DNA of 64,000 nucleotides, taken from contig CAIKVZ010000052.1 in NCBI GenBank assembly GCA_903830985.1, positions 1-64,000 of the forward strand, given 5' to 3'. The DNA comes from an uncultured beta proteobacterium. GTDB taxonomy: Bacteria; Pseudomonadota; Gammaproteobacteria; Burkholderiales; Burkholderiaceae_C. The translations under genes and the position numbers were made by a program. Below, piece after piece: positions 49,750 through 59,099 of the stretch (position 1 is its first letter; each line of letters starts with the position of its first letter). The notes under the pieces are model-generated. The model saw nothing but the letters and a program-made list of their open reading frames with translations. It was not told the origin of the DNA and searched no databases.

Positions 49750-51339
49750 CTACTTGGACAGGTTCCACATCGCCGGAATGCCCGTCTGCTCCATGATCTG
49801 TGTGTTCTTCACGGCGCGCCGTACCGCGATCACGGGGACGAACTGCCCCAGCGGCACGTAGCTCACCACCTCGTAGGCGCGACGCTGAATCGCTTCCAGC
49901 AAGCGGCGCCGTTCAGTGGGCCGGGACTCGCTGAGCCAGTCGGCGTTCAGCTTTTGCAGGGCCTCGTCACACAGCTGACCTGGCACCACGTTCACGCAGT
50001 TGCCCGACAGATTGGCATTGGCCATCGGGCTCTCCAGATCGGGCTGGCCAATGGCCGTCACATAGATGTTCCAGCCGCCCTTGTCGGGCGCGTCCTTGCG
50101 CGTGCGCCGCGTCACCAGGGCGCCAAAGTCCAGCGACTGCGCATCGATATTCAGGCCCGCGGCCTGCAACTGCTGCACGGCAATCTGCGTCAAGGGGCCC
50201 AGCACCGGCACCCCACTGGGCACCAGCACCACGATCTTTTCGCCCTTGTAGCCAGACTGGTCCAACAGCTTGCGCGCCAGCGCCAGGTCAGGCTGGCGAT
50301 AGGCTTCACTGCCGGCGTCGGTGGCGTTGGCCGTACCGCAGACAAACAGGGCACCGCAATGCGCCATGCGCAGGTTCACCGGGTAGCCCAGTCCGGCCAT
50401 CAGGTCCGACTGCTTGATGATGTGCAGGATGGCCTGACGCGCCTTGGTGTTGTTGAACGGCGGATGCAACTGGTTCAGGTACATGATGCCCTCGAACGGC
50501 GCCAGAGGAATCACCTTCAGGTCCTTGTCGGCCAGCATGGGGGCAATGAAGTCCGCGCCCACGCCTTCGATCAGGTCGATTTCGCCACGGCGCAGCGCCT
50601 GCGCCTGGGTGTTGGGGTCGGGCATGATGCTCCACTCCACCCGGTCCAGGTTCGCCAGCTTGGCGCCGGACAATCCGTCGGCCGGCTCCTTGCGTGGCAC
50701 ATAGTACGGGCTCTTCACCCAGACGATCTTGTTGCCAGGGACCCACTCATCCTTCTTGAACATGAAGGGGCCGGATCCGACCATCTCGGTGGCGGGCTTG
50801 CTCAGGTCGGCCTGCGCAATGCGCGCCGGCATGATGAAGGGCGGATAGGACGAACTCTTGGACAGCGCCTCCAGTACACGGCCAAAGGGTTGGGCCAGGG
50901 TCAGTGTGAAACTGTCCTTGCCAGCCGCAGCAAACACCCCGCCGGCCTTGGCCATGGCCTGGGCAAGCAGGTCGCGCTTGGCCCAACGCTGCAAGGACAC
51001 GACCACATCGTTGGGCGTGACCTCGGAGCCGTCGTGAAACTTCAGACCGGCGCGCAGCTTGAAGGTCCAGACCTTGCCGTCCTTGCTGGTGCTCCAACTG
51101 TCCACCATCTGCGGGCGCGGCACGCCCTTGGCGTCCATGGCCAGCGGCGTGTCAAACACCATGTAGGCGTGGTTGCGCACCGCATAGGCGGTGGTGAACA
51201 GCGGGTCGAGAACCCGCAAATCGGTCAAAGGCGCCATGCGCAGCACGCTGCCTTGTGCCTGCGCGGGCATTGCGGCGCCAACGGTCAAAGCGGCGAGCAG
51301 GGCCACAGTGCGAATCACGGGGGGTTTCAACATGCGCAT
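49750..51339 (-). CDS. Peptide-type ABC transporter substrate-binding protein
   Basis: A 529-residue periplasmic binding protein of the SBP_bac_5 (DppA/OppA/NikA) family. The signal peptide ends at AMPAQAQG. Features: LRVLDPLFTTAYAVRNH, PQMVDSWSTSKDGKVWTF, LRAGLKFHDGSEVTPNDVV and VGSGPFMFKKDEWVPGNKIV. ATGs at 51,339 and 51,333 are both possible starts. It lies 39 nt downstream of the oligopeptide-type ATPase gene and is the last gene of the five-gene operon, which is unusual, since the binding protein often comes first. Ligand could be a dipeptide, consistent with the divergent dipeptidase. Confidence 0.9.
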   Translation of the reverse strand: MRMLKPPVIRTVALLAALTVGAAMPAQAQGSVLRMAPLTDLRVLDPLFTTAYAVRNHAYMVFDTPLAMDAKGVPRPQMVDSWSTSKDGKVWTFKLRAGLKFHDGSEVTPNDVVVSLQRWAKRDLLAQAMAKAGGVFAAAGKDSFTLTLAQPFGRVLEALSKSSSYPPFIMPARIAQADLSKPATEMVGSGPFMFKKDEWVPGNKIVWVKSPYYVPRKEPADGLSGAKLANLDRVEWSIMPDPNTQAQALRRGEIDLIEGVGADFIAPMLADKDLKVIPLAPFEGIMYLNQLHPPFNNTKARQAILHIIKQSDLMAGLGYPVNLRMAHCGALFVCGTANATDAGSEAYRQPDLALARKLLDQSGYKGEKIVVLVPSGVPVLGPLTQIAVQQLQAAGLNIDAQSLDFGALVTRRTRKDAPDKGGWNIYVTAIGQPDLESPMANANLSGNCVNVVPGQLCDEALQKLNADWLSESRPTERRRLLEAIQRRAYEVVSYVPLGQFVPVIAVRRAVKNTQIMEQTGIPAMWNLSK

Positions 51340-51378
51340 CTACTGGGGTGAATGAAAAGGGAAATCGTTGGCGCCTCA

Positions 51379-52341
51379 TCAGCGCAGATGGCAGGCCAGG
51401 AGGCGACCGTCAGCGCGCGGCGTGAGCCGTGGCGCCTCCAGTCGACAACGCTCCTGCGCCAGCGCGCAGCGCGGGTGAAATGTGCAACCCGGCAGTGGAT
51501 TGGACACGCTGGGCGGATCGCCCGCCAGCAGCATGCGTTGGCGTCGCTGCCCCGTGTGGGGTTGGGGAATGGCCGAAAGCAGAACTTCGGTGTAGGGATG
51601 GCGCGGCTGGGTGAACAAGGTTTCGCGCGCTGCCAGCTCGACGATGCGGCCCAGGTACATCACGGCCACGCGGTGACTGATGTGGCGCACCACGGCCAGG
51701 TCATGCGCCACGAACAGGTAGGCCACGCCGAGTTGGTCCTGCAAATCCATCAGCAAGTTCACGACCTGCGCCTGCACCGAGACGTCGAGTGCGGACACCG
51801 GTTCATCACACACGATGAGCTTCGGACGCAGTGCCAGCGCACGCGCGATCCCGATGCGCTGGCGTTGCCCGCCGGAGAATTCATGCGGATACCGGTCCAT
51901 GCCCTCGGGGCGCAGGCCCACGCGCGCAAAGAGTTCGGCCACACGTTCGCGCCGCTGCGCCTGTGATCCGACGGAAAAATTATCCAACGGCTCCTGCACC
52001 GCCGCGCCCACCGACAGCTTGGGGTTGAGCGATGCATAGGGATCCTGAAACACAAACTGCAGATCGCGGCGCCGCTCGCGCAGCGCGCGCGCCGACAACT
52101 GCATCAGATCCTGGCCGGCAAACAGGATTTGACCGGCGCTGGGCTCTATCAGGCGCAGCACGCTTTTCGCGGTCGTGGTCTTGCCACAACCCGACTCACC
52201 CACCAACGCCAGCGTCTCGCCCGCCTGCACGGTGAATGACACGTCGTGCACTGCCTTGACCACGCGCTGCCGTCTGAACCAGCCACCGCCCACGGGGTAG
52301 TGCTTGTGCAGTCCGCGCACCTCGAGCAGGGGCGTCGTCAT
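51379..52341 (-). CDS. dppF: Dipeptide/oligopeptide ABC transporter ATPase (DppF-type)
   Basis: A 320-residue ATPase. Walker [10 protein letters not shown], signature [15 protein letters not shown], Walker [15 protein letters not shown] and the C-terminal oligopeptide-transporter extension with a cysteine cluster ([19 protein letters not shown]) are present. The last is a feature of Dpp/Opp-type ATPases that can hold an iron-sulfur cluster. The start overlaps the preceding ATPase stop by 4 nt. It forms the ATPase heterodimer with the upstream DppD-type protein. The symbol reflects family type only. Confidence 0.88.
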   Translation of the reverse strand: MTTPLLEVRGLHKHYPVGGGWFRRQRVVKAVHDVSFTVQAGETLALVGESGCGKTTTAKSVLRLIEPSAGQILFAGQDLMQLSARALRERRRDLQFVFQDPYASLNPKLSVGAAVQEPLDNFSVGSQAQRRERVAELFARVGLRPEGMDRYPHEFSGGQRQRIGIARALALRPKLIVCDEPVSALDVSVQAQVVNLLMDLQDQLGVAYLFVAHDLAVVRHISHRVAVMYLGRIVELAARETLFTQPRHPYTEVLLSAIPQPHTGQRRQRMLLAGDPPSVSNPLPGCTFHPRCALAQERCRLEAPRLTPRADGRLLACHLR

Positions 52342-53351
52342 GGCGCAGCCCCACTGCCTGCAAAGAAACAGGCCACACCGTGCCCTTCAGCGTCGGTCTC
52401 GAAGGCCGGTGCCTCGTTGCGGCAATGCGGCTGCGCCTGCGCGCAGCGCGGCGCGAAAGCGCAGCCCGACTGCAACTGGCAGGGTGGTGGCAGCATGCCG
52501 GCAATCTCGGGCAGGCGGCGCAGTTTCGTGTCCATCAACGGCATGGAGGCCATCAGGGCGCGCGTATACGGGTGCCGGGGCCGCTCGAACAGGCGCTGCA
52601 CCGGCGCCTCCTCCACCTTGCGTCCAGCGTACATCACCACCACCCGGTCGCAATGCTCGGCCACCACGCCCAGGTCGTGCGTGATCAGCACCATCGCCAT
52701 GCCCAGGCGCTGCTGCAGGTCCTGCAGCAAATCCAGCACCTGCGCCTGCACAGTCACGTCCAGCGCCGTCGTGGGCTCGTCGGCAATCAGCACATCGGGG
52801 CGGCAGGCCAGCGCCAGCGCGATCATCACGCGCTGACGCATGCCGCCCGACATCTGGAACGGGTATTCCCGGGCACGCCGTTGCGGCTCGGGCATCTGCA
52901 CCTGACGCAGCATCTCGACCGCCCAGTCCATGGACTCGCGGCGCGTTTTGCCTTGATGCAGTTGCACCACCTCGGCAATCTGGCGACCCACCGTCATGAC
53001 CGGGTTGAGCGAACTCATGGGCTCCTGGAACACCATGGCAATGCGGTCACCCCGAACGGCGCGCATGTCGCGCTCCGACAGCGCCAGCAAGTCCTGCCCG
53101 CGAAACAGGATGCGTCCGCCGGCATAGCGCCCGGGTGGGTGCGGGATGAGGCGCAGGATGGACAGCGCGGTCACGCTCTTGCCACAACCCGATTCTCCGA
53201 CCACGCCCAGGGTCTGGCCGGCCTGCACGTCATACGATACACCGTCGACCGAGCGCACGGTGCCGTCCAGCGTATCGAAGTAGGTGCGCAAATTTTCCAC
53301 GCGCAGCAGCGGAAGATCCATTTCGGCCATCACGCTCGGCGCTGCACTCAT
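52338..53351 (-). CDS. dppD: Dipeptide/oligopeptide ABC transporter ATPase (DppD-type)
   Basis: A 337-residue ATPase. Walker [10 protein letters not shown], signature [15 protein letters not shown], Walker [16 protein letters not shown]-switch [14 protein letters not shown], and a C-terminal cysteine cluster ([15 protein letters not shown]). The Walker A ends in Ser-Val rather than Ser-Thr, common in the DppD subgroup. Starts at 53,351 (MSAAPS); MAEMDLPLL is a downstream alternative. Start and stop overlap the neighbouring genes by 4 nt each. Confidence 0.88.
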   Translation of the reverse strand: MSAAPSVMAEMDLPLLRVENLRTYFDTLDGTVRSVDGVSYDVQAGQTLGVVGESGCGKSVTALSILRLIPHPPGRYAGGRILFRGQDLLALSERDMRAVRGDRIAMVFQEPMSSLNPVMTVGRQIAEVVQLHQGKTRRESMDWAVEMLRQVQMPEPQRRAREYPFQMSGGMRQRVMIALALACRPDVLIADEPTTALDVTVQAQVLDLLQDLQQRLGMAMVLITHDLGVVAEHCDRVVVMYAGRKVEEAPVQRLFERPRHPYTRALMASMPLMDTKLRRLPEIAGMLPPPCQLQSGCAFAPRCAQAQPHCRNEAPAFETDAEGHGVACFFAGSGAAP

Positions 53352-54256
53352 AGACTGCGTGCCAGTCGGGGATCGAGCCGGTCGCGCAAGCCGTCGCCCA
53401 GCAGGTTCATGGCCAGCACGGTCAGGGCCAGAAAGGCGCCAGGCCAGGCCACGGCGAACAGGGCCACGGAAATACTGCCCCTGGCTTCCGCAATCATGAT
53501 GCCCCAGCTCGGCAAGTCCGCCGGCACGCCCACGCCAAGAAAGGACAGGGCCGCTTCCACCAGCACGGCCGAGGCCGCGATGGCCGTGCCCTGCACCGTC
53601 AATGGCGCCAGCGTGTTGGGGGAAATATGTCGACTCAGAATGCGCAGGGTGGACGTGCCCACGGCCCGGGCCGCCTCGACAAACACCTGCTCCCGCAGCT
53701 GCAGGGTGAGCGAACGAACCAGCCTGACCACCCGAGGCACCTCGGGCACAACGATGGCAATGATGACAATACTCAGGCCGGGTCGGGTCAGCGAGGTCAC
53801 GGCAATGGCCAGCAGCACGCCCGGAATCGCCATGAGGCCGTCCATGACGTGCATCACCGGCACGTCCAGCGCGCGCACAAAGCCCGCCACCATGCCCAGG
53901 AAGCTGCCCAGCAACAGCGCCACAGCTGTCACGCTGGCGGCCACCAGCAGCGACACCCTGGCGCCAAACAGGGCACGGCTGTAGATGTCACGACCGAGCG
54001 CATCGGTGCCGAAAAAATGCAGCGCCGACGGCGCTTGCAGTCGCAGCGCGGGCGCCATGACGGCGGGGTCATGCGTGGCCAGCCAGGGTGCGCCAAGGGC
54101 CGCCTGCAGCAGCAGCGTCAACAGGCACGCGCCCAGCACCAGGGTGGGAAACTTGCGCAGAAATCGGCGCCCATGCCAGTAGCGCGAGCGCGCGGCGCTT
54201 GCGGGCTCGGCTGCTGCGGCAAAGCTTGGAAGGTCCACGGTGTTCAATAGCGTCAA
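53348..54256 (-). CDS. dppC: Dipeptide/oligopeptide ABC transporter permease (DppC-type)
   Basis: A 302-residue inner-membrane permease. The N-terminal helix ([19 protein letters not shown]) is followed by the periplasmic [21 protein letters not shown] hallmark split over about residues 79-99 and the EAA loop [20 protein letters not shown] (about residues 195-214). About six hydrophobic segments are seen. The ATG overlaps the DppB-type gene's stop by 4 nt. It should pair with that protein to form the channel. Confidence 0.89.
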   Translation of the reverse strand: MTLLNTVDLPSFAAAAEPASAARSRYWHGRRFLRKFPTLVLGACLLTLLLQAALGAPWLATHDPAVMAPALRLQAPSALHFFGTDALGRDIYSRALFGARVSLLVAASVTAVALLLGSFLGMVAGFVRALDVPVMHVMDGLMAIPGVLLAIAVTSLTRPGLSIVIIAIVVPEVPRVVRLVRSLTLQLREQVFVEAARAVGTSTLRILSRHISPNTLAPLTVQGTAIAASAVLVEAALSFLGVGVPADLPSWGIMIAEARGSISVALFAVAWPGAFLALTVLAMNLLGDGLRDRLDPRLARSL

Positions 54257-55200
54257 TAGCGGATGCGCGGATCAAACAGCGCATAGCTCAGATCGATCGC
54301 CAGATTGATCAGCACGTAGGCCAGGGCCGACATCAGCAGCACACCCTGGATCACCGGATAGTCGTGGCGTGACACCGCATCCAGCACCAGGCGCCCGACG
54401 CCCGGAATGCTGAACACCGACTCCACCACCACCACACCACCGATGAGCGTCGTCAGGCCTATGCCCAGCGTCGTGATGATGGGAACGGCCGCATTGCGCA
54501 AGGCATGCAGCAGCACGCCCGCGGCGCCCAGGCCCTTGGCCCGAGCGGTGCGGATGTAGTCTTCCTGCAGCACTTCGAGCACCGTGCTGCGCGTCATGCG
54601 CGTCAGCAGTGCAGCAAAGATCAGCGCCATGGTCAGCGCCGGCAAGGCCAGGTGCTGCAGCCAGGGTCCCACCCCTTCGCTGAGGCTGCGGTAACCCTGC
54701 ACCGGCAGCCACTCCAGGCGCACGGAAAATGTGTAGACCAGCAGATAAGCCAGCAGAAAGCCGGGAAGGGAGAACGCCGCCACGGCCAGCAACATCACCA
54801 GTCGGTCCAGCCAACTGCCGGCGCGCCAGGCGGCCAGGGTGCCCAGCGGCAGCGCCACCAGAACCGCCAGCAACAGCGTGGCGCCCGCCAAAGAAAGGCT
54901 GGCCTCCAGGCGTTGGGCAATCAACTGGGTGACCGGCAGACTGGTGAGCAAGGAGGTGCCGAAGTCGCCCTGCAGCAGGCGCCCAAGCCAGGCAAAAAAC
55001 TGCAGCCACACAGAGCGGTCCAGGCCCATTTGCGCGCGGATCGCGGCGATGTCATCTTCCGTGGCCAAGTCGTCGGCCACCAGGCGCGCCGGGTCGCCCG
55101 GCGCCAGTCGCACCAGCATGAACACGACCCCCGCCACCACCAGCAGCACGGGCACCGTGCCCAGCAGGCGTTTCAAAAGGTAAGTCAGCAGTGGCGGCAT
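54253..55200 (-). CDS. dppB: Dipeptide/oligopeptide ABC transporter permease (DppB-type)
   Basis: A 315-residue inner-membrane permease. The start MPPLLTYLLKRLLGTVPVLL is the typical DppB N-terminus, so ATG 55,200 was chosen over 55,242. Features: FMLVRLAPGDPARLV, GDFGTSLLTSLPVTQLI and EAA loop YIRTARAKGLGAAGVLLHAL, with SIPGVGRLVLDAV. First gene of the operon; a 189-nt divergent region separates it from the dipeptidase gene. With a dedicated dipeptidase next door, dipeptide or a related imino/amino-acid conjugate is the likely cargo. Confidence 0.89.
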   Translation of the reverse strand: MPPLLTYLLKRLLGTVPVLLVVAGVVFMLVRLAPGDPARLVADDLATEDDIAAIRAQMGLDRSVWLQFFAWLGRLLQGDFGTSLLTSLPVTQLIAQRLEASLSLAGATLLLAVLVALPLGTLAAWRAGSWLDRLVMLLAVAAFSLPGFLLAYLLVYTFSVRLEWLPVQGYRSLSEGVGPWLQHLALPALTMALIFAALLTRMTRSTVLEVLQEDYIRTARAKGLGAAGVLLHALRNAAVPIITTLGIGLTTLIGGVVVVESVFSIPGVGRLVLDAVSRHDYPVIQGVLLMSALAYVLINLAIDLSYALFDPRIRY

Positions 55201-55389
55201 GGAATATGAATTCGCAAATTGGCTGCATGTTAACTGCAGCACATCGCGGCTGCATCGACGCTGCCGATCTTTTCTGTCAAACTGGCTTCAAAATGAGTGC
55301 ACCGTGCGCAGGTCGGATTCGACCTCGCTGCTTTGCGCGGACCTCAACCAAATTTTCAACCTTGAGCAAGCGTTTTGGAAAATCAGGCC

Positions 55390-56358
55390 ATGCCTTCATT
55401 TCATCGCGACAACATCGTTGTCGATGGCCTCAATGCCAGCTGGTTTCTGGCACCCGCTGTGCTGCGCCGCCTGCACCAGGGCGGCGTCACTGCGGTCAAC
55501 GCGACGCTGGCGGCATGGCATGGCCAGCGCGAGACGCTGGACCTCATAGGCGCGGCCTACACCACGCTGCGATTGAACGCCGACATCGCGCAGCAAGTGC
55601 TCACGGTGCAGGACATCACCGCGGCCAAAGCCGCCGGGAAAGTGGGCCTGATGTTCGGCTTTCAGGACACCTCGCCGATCGAGGGCCGGTTGCAGCAGCT
55701 GGAGGTCTACCACCGCCTGGGCGTGCGCATCATGCAACTCACCTACAACACGGCCAACGCCAGCGGTTGTGGTTGCCAGTTGCCACTGGACACCGGACTG
55801 ACCGGCTTTGGGCGCGAAGTGATCGCCGAGATGAACCGACTGGGCATTCTGCTCGACCTGTCGCATTGCGGCAGCCGCACCACGCTCGAAGCCATTGAAG
55901 CGTCGACACAACCGGTGGCCATCACCCACGCCAACGCATCAGACTTCATCCCAACGGCGCGCAACAAAAGCGACGAGGCCCTGCGCGCTTGCGCGGCCAA
56001 AGGCGGTGTCATCGGCGCCGTTGGCGTGCCGGTGATGATCTCCAGGATCATGCCGGCGCGGCTCGACGACTACCTCGACGCGATCGAGGACCTGGTGCAA
56101 CGCGTCGGCCCGGACCATGTGGGATTGGGTCCGGACTTCATGGAGGACATGCCGCAAGAAGTGCTGGACGCATCCGTCAAGGACCTGCCACCCGAAATCG
56201 TGGCCGCTTATGCCGCCATGCCACCCACCGTGGGTTTTGAATCTGTCAGCAAATTGCCGCAGGTCACCGCTGGCCTGCTGGCACGCGGTCTGGCGAGCGA
56301 GGACGTGCGCAAGATCATCGGCGGCAATTGGCTGCGTTTGTACGCACAGGTGTGGTGA
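55390..56358 (+). CDS. Membrane dipeptidase (M19, renal dipeptidase family)
   Basis: A 322-residue zinc dipeptidase of the amidohydrolase-like M19 family. Motifs: GLMFGFQDTSPIEGRLQQLE, a YHRLGVRIMQLTYN strand, LDLSHCGSRTTLEAIEAS (metal His), ITHANASDFIPTARNKSDE and GPDHVGLGPDFMEDM. No signal peptide is evident, so it is probably cytoplasmic, acting after import by the divergent ABC system. ATG 55,390 was chosen over the upstream TTG in frame. Such enzymes cleave L,D- or L,L-dipeptides. It is followed after 52 nt by a RidA-like gene on the same strand. Confidence 0.88.
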   Translation: MPSFHRDNIVVDGLNASWFLAPAVLRRLHQGGVTAVNATLAAWHGQRETLDLIGAAYTTLRLNADIAQQVLTVQDITAAKAAGKVGLMFGFQDTSPIEGRLQQLEVYHRLGVRIMQLTYNTANASGCGCQLPLDTGLTGFGREVIAEMNRLGILLDLSHCGSRTTLEAIEASTQPVAITHANASDFIPTARNKSDEALRACAAKGGVIGAVGVPVMISRIMPARLDDYLDAIEDLVQRVGPDHVGLGPDFMEDMPQEVLDASVKDLPPEIVAAYAAMPPTVGFESVSKLPQVTAGLLARGLASEDVRKIIGGNWLRLYAQVW

Positions 56359-56410
56359 GCCCCTGGCGCCAGACACTTCATCACCAGACAAATTTCAAGG
56401 ACAACACGTC

Positions 56411-56797
56411 ATGCAAGACACGGTTCAATTTCTCAACTCCCCGGGCTTCGCAAGCCTGGGTCTGCCGTTTTCGGAAATCGTGCGTGCCGGCAACACCCTT
56501 TACCTGTCAGGCCAGATTGGCAATGAACCGGGCACGCTGCGCCTGGTGCAGGGTGGCATCCGGGGCCAGGCGCGCCAGACCCTGGAGAACGTGCGCAGTT
56601 CGCTGCAGGCGCACGGCTACAGCCTGTCGAATGTGGTGAAGTGCACCGTGATGCTGGCCGACATGGCCGACTGGCCGGCCTTCAACGAGATCTACACGGA
56701 GTTCTTCCAGCCGCCCTACCCTGCACGTTCGGCGTTTGCCGCCGCAGGGCTGGCGATGGGCGGGCGCATCGAGCTGGACGTGATCGCCCAGCTGTAA
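56411..56797 (+). CDS. RidA/YjgF-like protein
   Basis: A 128-residue Rid-family protein. Features: GLPFSEIVRAGNTLYLSGQIG, QTLENVRSSLQAHG, VVKCTVMLADMADWPAFNEIY and the C-terminal PPYPARSAFAAAGLAMGGRIELDVIA with the Arg used by imine-hydrolysing RidA. The likely role is hydrolysis of reactive enamine/imine intermediates arising in amino-acid breakdown. ATG 56,411 follows AAGGA. It is cotranscribed with the dipeptidase, which fits amino-acid release from imported dipeptides. Confidence 0.9.
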   Translation: MQDTVQFLNSPGFASLGLPFSEIVRAGNTLYLSGQIGNEPGTLRLVQGGIRGQARQTLENVRSSLQAHGYSLSNVVKCTVMLADMADWPAFNEIYTEFFQPPYPARSAFAAAGLAMGGRIELDVIAQL

Positions 56798-56805
56798 CCC
56801 GATCC

Positions 56806-56846
56806 AGCAGCCTGTCGGACTTTCGACGTGGGCGCGACGGGCTGCT
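56806..56846. repeat. Short relative of the 270-bp MITE-like element
   Basis: AGCAGCCTGTCGGACTTTCG at 56,806 followed by ACGTGGGCGCGACGG and GGCTGCT (to 56,846) matches the left end of the element at 12,882 over about 36 bp with a few mismatches and ends in the complementary terminus. It lies between convergent ridA-like and universal stress protein genes; its end overlaps the stop codon of the latter. Confidence 0.7.
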
Positions 56847-57237
56847 AGCCGGCCTTGACGGCCAGCACCGGGCAGGAAACCGTCAACAAGAGGTCCTGCG
56901 CCACGCTGCCCAGGATGAGCTTGCCTACGGCGCTGCGCTTGCGCAGCCCGATGATCAGCAACGACGCCTGTAGCGACTCGACCAGCGCCTCGATCTCCTC
57001 GACCGCACTGGCGCCGCGAACAAACTGCTTGAATTCCGCGTTCAGGCCGGAATCGGCCAGCAACTGCTCGACGCGCTCGACATCCTGAACGTCGGCTTTC
57101 GAGGGATCTTCCTGACGGCCGCCCGGGCTGGCATTCACCACCACGAGTCGCTCCTGGCGGCGCGTGGCGATTTCAATGCCCTTGTCCAAAGCAGCTTGGC
57201 CTTCAGGTCGCGGCGCGTACGCTACAAGTATGGTCAT
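56845..57237 (-). CDS. Universal stress protein
   Basis: A 130-residue UspA-family protein. Features: ILVAYAPRPEGQAALDKGIE at the N-terminus, a NASPGG loop, and the nucleotide-binding-type C-terminus LIIGLRKRSAVGKLILGSVAQDLLL...CPVLAVKAG. ATG 57,237 was chosen for the AGGAAC just upstream; the frame extends to 57,261. Its TAG stop (56,845-56,847) is formed at the junction with the short repeat, so the original C-terminus may have been slightly altered. UspA proteins support survival under stress, often at low oxygen. Confidence 0.9.
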   Translation of the reverse strand: MTILVAYAPRPEGQAALDKGIEIATRRQERLVVVNASPGGRQEDPSKADVQDVERVEQLLADSGLNAEFKQFVRGASAVEEIEALVESLQASLLIIGLRKRSAVGKLILGSVAQDLLLTVSCPVLAVKAG

Positions 57238-57318
57238 GATCTTGTTCCTGTATTTGAACAATCATTGTAGGGGATAGGCACTGCTTTGCAACGTCGTCAA
57301 CGCGCCCACAACGCCAAG

Positions 57319-57723
57319 TCAGGGATCGACCACGGTGGCGTGCTCGGCCGGCAGAATGATCTCCAGCAACTCGCAGTCCGTCGACCAGCCCAGCACCTTG
57401 TGACGGATTCCGGGTGGCTGTAGCCAGCACGAGCCGGCCTCCATGACGTGAACGCCCTCGCCTTCAAACTCGTTTTTGAACCAGCCCTTTAGCACGTAGA
57501 CCAGTTGCAACTGCACGTTGTGGTGGTGCTGCTGTGCGTGTTCTTCGGTGAACGGCGCCGTCATGCGTATCACATGCGCCGTTGCCAGACCCTGGGTCGC
57601 ATTGGCAACTCCCAGGTCGCGGTAGGCTGAATAGCCACGCAGCCCCCCGGATTTGAAAGCCGAATCAAGCAGATGGCTGACCAAGAAGCTCTGACCGGAC
57701 TTGACAGATGTTATTTCGTTCAT
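57319..57723 (-). CDS. Cupin-domain protein
   Basis: A 134-residue single-domain cupin. The metal-binding motif 1 is in EEHAQQHHHNVQLQLVYVLKG and motif 2 in MEAGSCWLQPPGIRHKVLG. AGGAG precedes the ATG at 57,723. No enzymatic type is apparent; small cupins of this kind can be sensors or dioxygenase-like. It lies 81 nt upstream of the universal stress protein gene on the same strand and is divergent from the HD-domain gene. Function unassigned. Confidence 0.87.
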   Translation of the reverse strand: MNEITSVKSGQSFLVSHLLDSAFKSGGLRGYSAYRDLGVANATQGLATAHVIRMTAPFTEEHAQQHHHNVQLQLVYVLKGWFKNEFEGEGVHVMEAGSCWLQPPGIRHKVLGWSTDCELLEIILPAEHATVVDP

Positions 57724-57913
57724 GGCTGGCTCCTGATTGACGGCGGGGGATGGTGACGCGACGCGTGGCGAAGTATGACCGCCCTGCAAGGATGTTGACA
57801 CAGTATCAGGGGCAATGGAGTGAACTCTGTGCACCGTCTGGACCTGCGGGCAGCTACCGATTGCTGTGCCCGGGTGATTGCGGTATGGTGCGCTCAACTT
57901 CAGGGCCCAGACC

Positions 57914-59089
57914 TTGTCCAACACCAAACTCCAAACCGGACAAATTCAGCTTGGCAAGCCGCTGCCGTTTGACGCCTTTGACGCCGAGGGCCAGCTGCTA
58001 CTGCGCCGCGGCGTCGTGATCGACAGTCAGCACCAGTTGGACGGGCTGGTGGAACGCGGCCTGTACCGCGACTTCGGCACCGAGCGCATGTGGGGCGACT
58101 CGCCTGACCCGGCCCATCCCGACCTGATCCCCGGCTTCACCGCCCGACCCGTGGCGCGCAAGGTCTCGGTGTTCGAACAGATGGCGCAGATTCAGAAGCA
58201 ACTCGAGGCACTGCTTACAGCGCCACCCGTTGGCCTGTTCGTTGAGCGGGTGCAGCATCTGGCGGAGCGACTGCAGTACGCATTCAAGCTCGACAGTGAC
58301 GCCGCACTGGCCACCATTCAGATCCAGCATGAAGGGCGTTACGCGATCCGCCGACTGATGCATGGCGCCATCCTGATCGAGTTGCTGATGGCCCAGGCCG
58401 GTGGCAGCGAGGGTCAGCGCCGGGTGGTGATTTGCGCGGCGCTGACCATGAACATCGCCATGCTCGACATGCAGGACGAGCTATACCACCAGGCCGTGCC
58501 GCCCAGTGAGGGACAGAAGGCGCTGGTGCGCAACCACGCCACCCAAGGCGTGGCCATGCTGCGCGAGCTGGGCGTGACGAGCGAGTCCTGGCTCAGCATC
58601 GTGGCGCAGCACCACGAGACCATCGATGGACTCGGCTCGCCGCTGGGCCTGACGGGCGAACAGATCAGCCGTCCCGCGCAGCTGCTCTCCATGGCCGACC
58701 GCTATGGCGCCATGGCCACGGGCCGCGGCTACCGCACGCCGGCCCTGCCCAACGTGGTGCTCAAGCAGATCTTCATGGACAAGGACAAGGGCGTGGACGC
58801 GAATCTCGCCAGCCTGCTGGTCAAGGCGGTGGGCATCTATCCGCCGGGCAGCCTGGTGGAACTGGCCAACGGCGACATCGCCGTGGTCGTGAAGCGCACG
58901 CAAAGCGCCAGCCAGCCGGTGGTGCGCTGCGTCAAGACCTATCGCAAGGAAATTTTGGAGCAGCCGCGCAAGCGCCTGACCAGCGAGCCGGCCTACGCCA
59001 TCACCCGCTTGATTCCGATCGCCCAACTCGGCTTCGAATTGAACCCGGCCCTGCTGTGGGACGAGGGCTTCGAGGTCGACGCGCTGTAA
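57914..59089 (+). CDS. HD-domain phosphohydrolase-like protein
   Basis: A 391-residue protein with a small N-terminal domain (LQTGQIQLGKPLPFDAFDAEG; QLLLRRGVVIDS) and a central HD-like helical domain (about residues 110-290). Recognisable are HHETIDGLGSPLGLTGEQIS and LSMADRYGAMATGRGYR, typical of HD-GYP-type and related phosphodiesterases. The canonical HD pair is not obvious: an NIAMLDMQDE segment sits where HDIG-like metal ligands would be, so catalytic activity is uncertain. The start TTG 57,914 has AGGGC 7 nt upstream; an in-frame TTG at 57,878 is an alternative. A role in cyclic di-GMP signalling is possible. Confidence 0.75.
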   Translation: MSNTKLQTGQIQLGKPLPFDAFDAEGQLLLRRGVVIDSQHQLDGLVERGLYRDFGTERMWGDSPDPAHPDLIPGFTARPVARKVSVFEQMAQIQKQLEALLTAPPVGLFVERVQHLAERLQYAFKLDSDAALATIQIQHEGRYAIRRLMHGAILIELLMAQAGGSEGQRRVVICAALTMNIAMLDMQDELYHQAVPPSEGQKALVRNHATQGVAMLRELGVTSESWLSIVAQHHETIDGLGSPLGLTGEQISRPAQLLSMADRYGAMATGRGYRTPALPNVVLKQIFMDKDKGVDANLASLLVKAVGIYPPGSLVELANGDIAVVVKRTQSASQPVVRCVKTYRKEILEQPRKRLTSEPAYAITRLIPIAQLGFELNPALLWDEGFEVDAL

Positions 59090-59099
59090 CGGACGGAAT

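Noticed and set aside
57238-57318. Possible FNR box before the universal stress protein gene
   Set aside because: TGATTGTTCAA resembles the halves, but the spacing does not fit TTGAT-N4-ATCAA.
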